From positions 184,517,983 through 184,581,982 of the forward strand of contig NC_073746.1 of the NCBI RefSeq assembly GCF_029784135.1: a stretch of DNA of 64,000 bases. Direction: 5' to 3'. The translations under genes and the position numbers were made by a program. Below the pieces are notes generated by a model. The model ran no database searches and was not told the DNA's origin. It saw nothing but the letters and a program-made list of their open reading frames with translations. This document shows, piece by piece, positions 55,831 through 64,000 of the stretch; positions within the stretch are counted from its first letter, which is position 1; every line of letters begins with the position of its first letter. Source of the stretch: Toxorhynchites rutilus septentrionalis. Taxonomy: Eukaryota > Arthropoda > Insecta > Diptera > Culicidae.

Positions 55831-56575
55831 GTCCTAAAAATGCAGATTTTGAAAACATGGATTTTGGATTCGTATAAAAGTTTATACTCCGTTTGCGTTG
55901 AAGGAAATATGAGTTTTCCACAGCAATTGGGAATATTTTGACGCAAGTGTAACTTTTCAATAGGGCGTATCGATTTTAGCAAGAGAGATCTTTGATAATT
56001 TATATCTCAAAAACTATGAGTCGTACCGGAATAGTTGTCTTAGAAAGAAATGTAGAGTATTAATGTTTAAACGTGAAAAAAATATACAGTGAAAAAACAA
56101 TTAATATTTTTTTTATTTACGAAAAAAAAAATGAAAAACTTAAAATATCTAAAATATGTAATTTTTTTAAAATTTTTGTCACATAAAATAGAAGTTATGT
56201 AGAAAATTCAAAAAGTGCATAAGTGCAAGATCGTAAAACTACTTTTTTGACAAACCTTGCGGAATATCGACTTTTTATGAATTTTCGAAACTTAGAATTT
56301 TTGTATGTTAACAATCAATTTTGATCACAAATTATGAAATTTTATTTGGTTTAAAACAAAAAAATTTCAATCAATTTTTACCAATCTTCTTCTAAACGAA
56401 GCCATTCTCGAGATGTTCAATAAAATATTTCTAGTTTATTGTCTTTTTTTAGTAAATAGGCCCTTTTAATATGTTTGTCGTGGTATACCGTAGTGTTCAT
56501 TAAATTTTATGAATTTGATTGTAATTTCCAACAACTTTTCCAAAATTATGTTAAAAATATATGTTCAGGAGTGTC
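55815..56575 (-). repeat. Large AT-rich dispersed repeat, inverse of 25600-26450
   Basis: It shares GGGCGTATCGATTTTAG, CTCAAAAACTATGAGTCGTAC, GCCATTCTCGAGAT and AATATGTTTGTCGTG with the plus-strand copy, in the opposite direction. It directly abuts the LINE fragment at 55255-55830. Confidence 0.7.
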
Positions 56576-57240
56576 GTTGAAAAACAATTGAAGACATGTG
56601 TGGTAATAGAAAACTTAGGGTCACCATACATACAAAATACTGTGTGCGAAGCAATATCCTTCAAAATAATTAGATTCGAAAATAAGTACTTTACCTTCTA
56701 ACAGAAGCAAACAGGATTCAGTACATTCAGTATCAAAATTGTGAATGTGAATGGCAAAAGTCTTTTGAACTTCTTAATAAGGTGAGATATATAAGATTAT
56801 ATTCTAGGATTACTAGAGAGCTAAATGAACTGGAAAGTTAAGCGCCTTCTCATTGAGCAAATGTACTTTATCTTATCGTCATCACAAATCGGGACAGCGA
56901 TCTTCCTTTAAACGAGTTTTGAATGAGAGAGTGAGCTAATTTTCTGGCAGCACAACATTCAATTTTTTATACGCTTCACAGGCAGGTGTTGAAACTATGC
57001 GAGCTTTCGTGGTTTGAGTTCGATTATCTAGATATCATTGAATAAAACCGTAACGTAGACGCGATCGTTTCTTGGTTGGCTTCTCCGTCTGGGACTACTG
57101 TTGACCTACCCTATCATGTCTACTTTGTCTTGGTTATTGTCAGGGTTACCCTGACAATGTAGGTTACTTAGCTACTAGCTGAAGTAGTGCTAAACTTCGA
57201 ACCATGTGAAATTTCGGAAACCCGGAAGATGACATGACAC
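56576..57240. other. Intron sequence, nothing recognised
   Basis: No supported frame or repeat. Confidence 0.5.
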
Positions 57241-57762
57241 GTGACATTCGATGGAAATCTTGTTCTCTCTGTTGACTTCGGGTCCAATCTAGACACAGAG
57301 GATGTGAAGTCCCTTCGAGATTCAAATCTCTTATCTGTTATAATTCATCATCATGAAAGGCGTCTTGATTGTTTTTTTCTTTCCCAAGAGTTACGGGCAT
57401 GTACTAATGGTGTAAAGCTTCATGAATTCCACCGGCTTCGCTGGTTGACCCACTTCACGAATAACAACACCTTCCTCCAGAACTACGACTCGGCTGACGT
57501 GGAAACAGCCCTTCTCAGAATCATACACCTGATGATCAATCCAGATAATCAGATTGTTCTTGGTGAAGATAACGGTTTTCCCCTTTTGCAGATGCTACTT
57601 AGTAGATTTCAGCACTCCGCTGACATCGATTTGACCATCGCAGCAGTTCAATAGACGGCATCCTTCGCTACTGCCTTCATGGTGTTGTTGTTCGCCATTC
57701 CGACATCGTGGTTAACCTTCAATTCGTCCACAAAACTTCTGCTCCGTCCGTGCCATGTGTCA
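57241..57762 (+). pseudogene. Unrecognised coding relic interrupted by a hAT-type element
   Basis: An open frame of 137 codons (57241-57654) reads LRDSNLLSVIIHHHERRLDC, LHEFHRLRWLTHFTNNN, and DVETALLRIIHLMINPDNQI. It ends at TAG. A different frame then continues with DGILRYCLHGVVVRHSDIVV, LQFVHKTSAPSVPC and, across the hAT insertion, VTL/IKIPFTSVPGD before a stop at about 58853. The continuity over the 8-bp target duplication supports real former coding sequence. No start, splice site or known motif was found. It could be a processed pseudogene, an exon of another gene or part of a transposon. I do not know the family. Confidence 0.4.
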
Positions 57763-58014
57763 CTCTAATCTAAACTGACCAGACGACGCGTTACGCGGGA
57801 CAGTCCCGCTTTTCAACAAAATGTCCCGCGTAGGATTACGTCCCGCGAAACGTCCCGCTTTTGGCAAAAGAAACGAAAATATCCCGCGATATCAATATAT
57901 TTCAGTATTACAATTTGATCATGTTGATTTTCTTAAATGGATGAACCTCAAAATAAAACTTTTATTTGTCAAGAGCGCTTCCAATGCATTCAACGAATAA
58001 TACGTTGAGCTGGT

Positions 58015-58234
58015 TTAATCGCCCGGACAGTGGACTTTTTGTTTAGAGAGTGTCAACTGGAAACGACAGCAACAAAATCGGAAAATTGATTTTTATAAAA
58101 AAATATTTTTAAAATATTTATAAAGATTTATAAAGATGTTTATAAAAGTCCCCTATTGATCCGCAGGGACCAACGTGAGTCAAACGAAAAGTTCATTTTT
58201 GGTCCTCTAGCTCGGTCAGGGCTTAACGTGTTAA
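58015..58234. mobile_element. TTAA-flanked MITE inside the hAT element
   Basis: TTAA at 58015-58018 and 58231-58234. The right end, inverted, is TTAACACGTTAAGCCCTGACC, like the ends of the unit at 55314 and the block ending at 59055. Confidence 0.65.
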
Positions 58235-58560
58235 ATAAGCCGAAAGAACTAGTATATGCTGGACAGGAATAGGCAGGGTTGTTTGATGAAGTATTGCAAA
58301 TGAAGCAAATGTTGGCCGGAACCACAATCATGACTGATGAAAAGATGTATGTCGACATGTTCTTTTACCTTTCCGTGGCTTTGGTAGTCAGCTACCTCTT
58401 TATTATGGCCATTCGCTTAAAAGTTTTCTATAGGCCGCAGCTGTGGTATGTTGGGAAGGTTGGCGGTCTACGCGACAATGTTTATCTCCAGCCGATTCAT
58501 TATCTATTCTCCAGTGATCTTTTGGTAAATAGGCTGATCCCCGTTGAAGAAAATTGTTGA
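58235..58560 (+). pseudogene. Small ORF with a membrane-like segment, carried in the hAT element
   Basis: From ATG at 58282 the frame gives about 92 codons. FFYLSVALVVSYLFIMAI is a strongly hydrophobic stretch long enough to cross a membrane. It is followed by RLKVFYRPQLWYVGKVGG and LVNRLIPVEENC. Upstream the same frame continues back to 58235 with one TAG (KPKELVYAGQE, stop, AGLFDEVLQMKQ), so it was longer once. I do not recognise it; it lacks the hAT dimerisation signature, and it may be captured host sequence or a decayed transposase part. Confidence 0.35.
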
Positions 58561-58839
58561 ATTTGAATCGTGCTTACCAGGCTTTAATGCTCTAACTGAG
58601 CCAGTGATTTTCAGGCGTAAACAAAATCTAAACCACCGAAAAATCACAACTGAATGACGATACTTAGAAAGAAATAATACAGATCATGTTTAATTGCAAG
58701 GACACATGTTAAGTGTTTCACGAATAAATGAGACTCGCTAAACTATGGTTTATTTTCACATAACGTATATACATAACGTTTTGTTTTTTTGTGTCCCGCG
58801 TTAGACCTTTGACCATCTGGTCACTTTACTCTAATCAAA

Positions 58840-59055
58840 ATACCATTCACGTCGGTCCCTGGGGACTGACACTAATTTTTTTGTGTTTCTCTCGCCGATC
58901 TCACCGGACTGACAGTAGACTTTTCGTTCGGAGAGTGTCAGCATTTGGAACGGCAACAGAACGGCAATATTTAGAAAAGTCCACTATCGATTCGTTAGGG
59001 TCAGATGAAAAGTTCTTTGTCAGTCCACTATTTCGGTCGGGGCTCAACGGGTTAA
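58840..59055. repeat. Partial TTAA-type MITE
   Basis: It ends at TTAA (59052-59055); read inverted it starts TTAACCCGTTGAGCCCCGACC. Inner blocks (GACTTTTCGTTCGGAGAGTG, ATGAAAAGTTC) match 58015-58234. The other end is not found. It lies immediately next to the hAT element. Confidence 0.55.
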
Positions 59056-59317
59056 TGTAAAACATCTCAAACAATTCTTACAATTCTTCTTTTTCAATCT
59101 GATCGGTTCGTAGCAAAAATAGTTATTAACTATAATATTATTTTATAAAAATGTAACTCCGTCTGCTAATGGCGGATTTCTATAGTAGCATGTCCGAAAA
59201 AGAACCAGAACAGAGGGTCCAAAGCCCCTAAGGAGGATGGTTGTAATAGCTGTTATCCATGGTTATTATGGAAAGAAACAAAAATGGACAAACTCCTAAT
59301 CACATCACTCGCCACAG

Positions 59318-59472
59318 TGAATCCTTATGCTTACCTACCTCCACTAACAACTATCCCTACCTCGATAAACGCTAGGGAACCACGCTATAGAGACGACCCT
59401 TTTGGCCTTCGGACGGCGAATATCATACTAACATTCCTTCCCATCCCCTGGTGACTGTAAGGACGTGGCCGG
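59318..59472 (+). repeat. Dispersed repeat shared with 22145-22278
   Basis: Collinear with 22145-22278 but with an extra TTTGGCCTTCGGACGG block. Non-coding. Confidence 0.6.
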
Positions 59473-59714
59473 CGCCATTATTGACTATTTAAAGTTTGAG
59501 TCACCGAAACTTGTACAATGAGAATGATTTGCTACTTCCAAGCGTCATTCGGTGTGTTCTTTGTGAAATTTCGCCGGTTCAGGTCAATCACGGAGAGCAC
59601 GAAGTGTACAGTCTACCCAAGCTTAAGCTCATAATACTATTTTTTCAGAGGCGAATGCCACATTAGGCAAAGTCTCTTTAAAAAAAAAAAAAATAAATAC
59701 TATTTTATAAAAAT

Positions 59715-59815
59715 GTGACATGTTTTTTGATTTGGTACTGAAAAATGTAGTCCTGCGTCAAAACTAGTAGATTTAGGTGAAATACTCAATAAAATTCTTC
59801 AAAAAATATGACTTT
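59715..59815 (+). repeat. Dispersed repeat, copy 3 of 3 (partial)
   Basis: TTTTTTGATTTGG and TGTAGTCCTGCGTCAAAA match the right part of 10237-10430. Confidence 0.45.
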
Positions 59816-60672
59816 TTGATTATTATTTTTTGGTTTACGTATTCTGTTTTCATTCGTCAGCCTAGCTCAGACAAGCCCATGAGCACCATCGCAGCCAGAC
59901 AGGACTGACGATAGCTTGTGATTTTTGCTTGACAAGACGTGTCGAAGTGACTGAATGTTCGAACTTACAACGAACTTTTATGGTTTACCAAAACAATATT
60001 CTAATAATTGAATTCGTTTGTTCGAACAAATTGGGATTTCTTAGACGGAAACAAACATTATGATGATCTTGTATGAAGCACAGATCGTTTCAAACATTGT
60101 GGAATACATGGGTTGAATTTATTCAAGGAAACAACATTTGTTATGGCCTTCGTCAACTTCCATTAATCCAGTAATTCTTTCACCCTACGAGGCCCGTCTC
60201 CAGTTACTAGGGACAGCATCACTTGAACACAGACCAAAAGTAAACCAGGTAATGTTTGCAGATAGAGTGCTGTTGGGTGAAAAAACTGTCCTGGTGTACT
60301 TGTGGAGCTGAAGACTCCTTCGCTCAAGAATTTTCTCTTCATATTGAGACCCCTTTTGCGAACTACGGCTCATATGAACCAATTCGTTTCATGTCAATGC
60401 AATTCAATGAATTCAACGGATTTTTCGAGTTTTTAGTCGTCGGACCATTGGATCAACTTAAGGGGGTTTTCTAGTCTAGAAATTTGAAAAAAATAATTTT
60501 TTTCTCCATATTTCTGTAGTTCAGATATTGAAGAATATACCCTAGAAAGGACTTTTCGAAAATCCCATTAGTTAGTGAATTATAGACATTTAAGTTATGT
60601 GGTATCTATCTAGCACGACTATACCAATTAACTTCAAATGCGTTTCTTCTCGAAACTAGTTTTTTCCAACAG
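59816..60672. other. Intron sequence, nothing recognised
   Basis: A 72-codon frame at 60256-60474 has no motif. Confidence 0.5.
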
Positions 60673-60680
60673 GCGTACAC

Positions 60681-61131
60681 TAGGGTGGCAGCGAAAACGG
60701 TCATGTCAAATTTCAAAAACCGACCACGTACATTTTGTTTATTGGCCCAAAAAAATGGCCTGTGTAAAGTTTCAGTTCAATCGGAGATGATTTTGGGGTG
60801 CCTCGAAGCGCTCAAAGTTTTGATTTTTTCATTCTCGAAAATCTTCCAAGGGGAAGAAATTTGAAAAATCGAAATTTTTTTTTCAACGCCAAATGACTCA
60901 AAAATGCATGAAAATCTCGAAAAAAAATATTTGGTTGAAAATCGACTGTTAGGGATATAGCATGAGTGGCCAAAAAATCAAAACTTTGAGTGCTTCGAGG
61001 TACCCCTAGATCATCTCTGATTGAACTGAAACTTTGCACAGATCATTTTTTTGGGCCAAATAACAAAATGTACATGGTCGGATTTTGAAATTCGATGATA
61101 AAATTTTTTCCATACATCCATTGTCACCCTA
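60681..61131. mobile_element. Foldback element with 8-bp target duplication
   Basis: Ends TAGGGTGGCA and TGTCACCCTA. The two arms are inverted copies for about 170 bases (for example TTGGCCCAAAAAAATG, GTTTCAGTTCAATC and CTCAAAGTTTTGATTTTTT on both). GCGTACAC flanks it (60673-60680, 61132-61139). Non-coding, 451 bp. Confidence 0.85.
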
Positions 61132-61498
61132 GCGTACACGATATCTCAAGTTCTACAGAACAGATTTATGTCGAATTTATATGAATACAATCTGTATACA
61201 TCTCTCTATACCATGAACCTATAAAAAACATAATTTTTTAACTTAACTGTTTTTAAAAAATCGGGAAACTTGAAAAAAAATTAAAACAGCGTTTTATTCT
61301 TCAAGCAGCCATCATTTTGTCAAGAAACAAGTTTTTGACTTGTCAGAGGTTCATGCGATGGTACCATCTTTACTGATTCAGGATCTGTTCGATTTTTTTG
61401 TTCCAGATAACCAGAAAGGCTGGAATAGTGTACGCTTGTAACTAATCTAATTATGAATATTTTTTTCCGCTCAATTTTTGTTCTATTGTTCTATTGTA

Positions 61499-62683
61499 AA
61501 GGGTGTGTCACATCAAATTGCATCACGGAAAAAACGCTGTAGAAATTTAATTTTTAGGAATTATATCTTCAGCTTTCGCTTATAATCAGATAAGAGTGTA
61601 TAGATCACGTTGGCCATGCTTCACTGTAAATTTTTCGTAAATTTGGAAAAATGTCCTAGAACGAAAAAGAGCGTCGTGAATTAATCCTGTGCACTCATTT
61701 CGAGAATCCGGAGTTGTCACATCGGGACATCGGTAATATGCTGGGAATCGTCCAATCCACGGTCAGCAGAGTACTAAAACGATACTTCGAGAACCTTATC
61801 ATCGACCGGAAGGTGAAGAACGGCAAAAATGGATGCTTCGTCAGTGAAAAAGATCACAAGCGCGTAGTTAAGCAGTTTAGACGTGATCCGAGAAGTTCGG
61901 TCCGGGATGTCGCCAATAAGCTGAATTTTTCAAGTTCATTCATCCAGCGGACCAAGCAGCGGGAGGGCCTGCGTACATACAAGGTTCAGAAGGCTCCTAA
62001 CCGCGACGAAAGGCAAAACATGGTGGGGAAGACGCGAGCCCGGAAGCTGTAGCGTTCCGGAGGAGATTCGCAAGCAGAAACTATCCAAGTTTGCCAAAAA
62101 GTACATGGTATGGCAAGTGATCTGCTCTTGCGGAAATCGGAGCGCCCCCTTCGTGATGACCGGCACGGTAAACGGGCAGGTTTACCTTAAGGAGTGCCTA
62201 CAGCAGCGCTTACTACCACTATTGAAGCAGTACGAGGGCCCGACCATCTTCTGGCCGGATCTCGCTTCGTGCCACTATTGAAAGGACGTGTTGGAGTGGT
62301 ACGAAGCCAACGGGGTCACCTTCGTGCCAAAGGAAATGAACCCGCCCAACGCGCCGGAGCTTCGCCCAATAGAGAAATATTGGGCGATTATGAAGCAGGC
62401 CCTCCGGAAGAACCCAAAAGTTGTCAAATCGGAGGCGGACTTCAAGAGAAAATGGATTACTGTTAAAAAAAAACTACAACCTGACGTTGTACAGAACCTT
62501 ATGGACGGGGTAAAGAGAAAGGTGCGAGCATACGGGCTTGGGCTCGAAGTATGAATAAAAAGAAAATGCCAAAAGTTGTTTAATAGTTTTTCTTTTACTG
62601 TCTAAAATTTTCAAAAGGATCAGTCTACTGGGCGAATTTCTACAGCGTTTTTTCCGTGATGCAATTTGATGTGACACACCCTT
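61499..62683 (+). mobile_element. ITmD37E-type transposon, internally deleted
   Basis: Same ends as 35049-36332, flanked by TA (61497-61498, 62684-62685). About 1185 bp against 1284 bp. It is in the opposite orientation to the 35049 copy, in the next intron. Confidence 0.9.
61651..62554 (+). pseudogene. DD37E transposase relic lacking the first catalytic Asp
   Basis: ATG at 61651 is followed by TAG at the third codon. The helix-turn-helix part (SHRDIGNMLGIVQSTVSRVL, SSVRDVANKLNFSSSF) is readable to 62050. A deletion then removes the segment with MDDETYVKADF. Later TIFWPDLASCHY is followed by a stop where Ser stands in the 35264 copy, and PELRPIEKYW keeps the Glu. This copy preserves the natural C-terminus (LMDGVKRKVRAYGLGLEV). 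Confidence 0.88.
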
Positions 62684-62685
62684 TA

Positions 62686-63118
62686 TTTCTAAGATAGATG
62701 TACAAATAATTATCTAATAGGTATTAAAAATATTTTTTGTTTTATTTTTTGGAGCTCGAAAAAACGTCCGAAATTCGTGTATCTACACTAGAAAACCCCC
62801 TTAAATATTTTGTACGAAGTAAATTCAACAGAGTCTGAATATTGTATGAGCTTAATTTAAAAATATGGAGAAACATACATTATGACATAGGTACTCAATC
62901 TCATATAGCCAGATAAGGTATTATTGAATAAATGAATACCATCGTCCCACACAAATGAACAGCTTTTATAATATTAGCTGTAGCACCAATGCTAGAGTAT
63001 TGTTTGAATTGTCACTTCTTCCAATTTCCCATGCTCCCAGCATCCTGACGGTGTTGTACTAAATAAAGTGGAAAAAGTAAACATTTAATCTCTTGTCCAC
63101 CGCCCCTGTCCTTCTTAC
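62686..63118. other. Intron sequence between an ITmD37E copy and exon 1
   Basis: No supported frame or repeat. Confidence 0.5.
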
Positions 63119-63256
63119 CTTGGTAGCAAATTGGCAATAATTCTGTCTGCCTCCTTGGGTAGCGGCGGTGAGCACTTGCCGTCCGGTGGCACCGGAAGTG
63201 GCAGTGAGGGTGCATTCGCTTCGTCAGTTGGCAGGAAATCAGGTACAAATTTTGCC
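63119..63256 (-). CDS. Internal exon 1 (first visible) of the minus-strand cellular gene
   Basis: The exon is 138 nt. The acceptor cttaccttttctccag lies just above 63256 and the donor CCAAG/GTAAGA at 63119/63118. It enters with one base of a split codon and leaves with two (AG), which make Arg with exon 2. It encodes AKFVPDFLPTDEANAPSLPL, PVPPDGKCSPPLPKEAD and RIIANLLP. Pro-rich with an amphipathic end. Upstream exons must lie beyond 64000. An ITmD37E element starts 115 bases upstream in the same intron. Confidence 0.83.
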
Positions 63257-63370
63257 CTGGAGAAAAGGTAAGAAAAACAAATGTAAAGAGCAGTTGGGAA
63301 AAGTAAACGTGAAAATCGATTACACATTTGAATTGCCTTCTATTTCTATACGATTCTCCTAGCGTCCATA

Positions 63371-64000
63371 AAGGGTGTGTCACATCAAATTGCATCATGG
63401 AAAAAACGCTGTAGAAATTTAATTTTTAGGAATTATATCTTCAGCTTTCGCTTATAATCAGATAAGAGTGTATAGATCACGTTGGCCATGCTTCACTGTC
63501 AATTTTTCGTAAATTTGGAAAAATGTCGTCGAACGAAAAAGAGCGTCGTGAATTAATCCTGTGCACTCATTTCGAGAATCCGGAGTTGTCACATCGGGAC
63601 ATCGGTAGATGCTGGGAATCGTCCAATCCACGGTCAGCAGAGTACTAAAACGATACTTCGAGAACCTAACCATCGACCGGAAAGTGAAGAACGGCAAAAA
63701 TGGATGCTCCGCCAGTGAAAAAGATCACAAGCGCGTAGTTAAGCAGTTTAGACGTGATCCGAGAAGTTCGGTCCGGGATGTCCCCAATAAGCTGAATTTG
63801 TCAAGTTCATTCATCCAGCGGACCAAGCAGCGGGAGGGCCTGCGTACATACAAGGTTCAGAAGGCTCCTAACCGCGACGGAAGGCAAAACATGGTGGGGA
63901 AGACGCGAGCCCGGAAGCTGTACACCGAAATGCTGACGAAGCCGCATTGCCTGGTAATGGACGACGAAACCTACGTCAAAGCGGACTTTCGTCAGCTGCC
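63371..64000 (+). mobile_element. ITmD37E-type transposon, cut by the window end
   Basis: Starts with AAGGGTGTGTCACATCAAAT after a TA. The transposase frame from ATG at 63524 (SSNEKERRELILCTHFENPE) has a 1-nt deletion near 63605 (GGTAGATG against GGTAAGATG in the 35049 copy). It continues as VKNGKNGCSASEKDHKR to the first catalytic segment MDDETYVKADFRQL at the edge. The right end is not in the window. Confidence 0.88.

Larger units (their letters stand above)
57771..58828 (+). mobile_element. hAT-type non-autonomous element
   Basis: Termini TAAACTGACCAGACG and, inverted from 58828, TAAAGTGACCAGATGG; both continue to a CGCGGGAC block. The 8-bp duplication CTCTAATC flanks it (57763-57770 and 58829-58836), as for hAT elements. 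GTCCCGC repeats lie near the left end. It holds a TTAA-type MITE (58015-58234) and an ORF (58279-58560) but no transposase domain that I can identify. Confidence 0.72.

Overview
The window looks like a piece of an insect nuclear genome, most likely a culicine mosquito. The reasons are short AT-rich coding islands with GT-AG splice sites in very long introns, a dense and nested transposon load, near-identical tRNA-derived SINEs, and three copies of a Tc1/mariner-superfamily element with the DD37E catalytic spacing known from mosquitoes. Species is inference; no search was run.

The main cellular feature is one gene on the minus strand that runs through the whole window. I reconstruct six internal exons (gene order 63256-63119, 42020-41798, 21380-21194, 16038-15509, 1250-1088, 1015-742). 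Each has a good acceptor and donor. The intron phases (2, 0, 1, 0, 1) all agree, and the joined 1515 nt give about 505 codons without a stop. The product is Ser/Pro/Asn-rich, low in complexity, with a proline-rich stretch and a basic C-terminal patch. I do not recognise the family. Start and stop codons lie outside the window.

The rest is intron filled with mobile elements. 0-5 kb: Helitron-like relic, TA-flanked MITE, and a BEL-LTR-like unit split by a LINE. 5-10 kb: BEL/Pao pol relic and a Tc1 element. 10-19 kb: MITEs, a foldback, and two mariners, one holding a palindromic MITE. 19-25 kb: a LINE relic split by a SINE, a TTAA-flanked MITE, and a LINE with a 452-codon uninterrupted reverse-transcriptase frame. 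25-33 kb: Helitron-like relic, a large dispersed repeat, a pogo/Tigger deletion derivative, and a 3.5 kb 5'-truncated LINE with a clear target-site duplication. 33-38 kb: a mariner whose centre is replaced by a roughly 300-bp-period tandem array and an ITmD37E-type element. 38-42 kb: SINE, MITE, BEL fragment, LINE 3' fragment. 44-50 kb: RTE-type relic, and a second LINE broken by two head-to-head SINEs and a mariner fragment. 50-64 kb: mariner and Tc1 fragments, a LINE split by a TTAA-type MITE, a hAT-type element inserted in an unrecognised coding relic, a foldback element, and two more ITmD37E copies.

Almost every transposon protein is broken. The element families do not act together; the meaningful links are nesting (relative age) and position relative to the host exons. 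Two different pairs of inverted repeats lie in the introns on either side of the 41.8-42.0 kb exon. No bacterial operon, CRISPR array or intact stand-alone RNA gene was seen.
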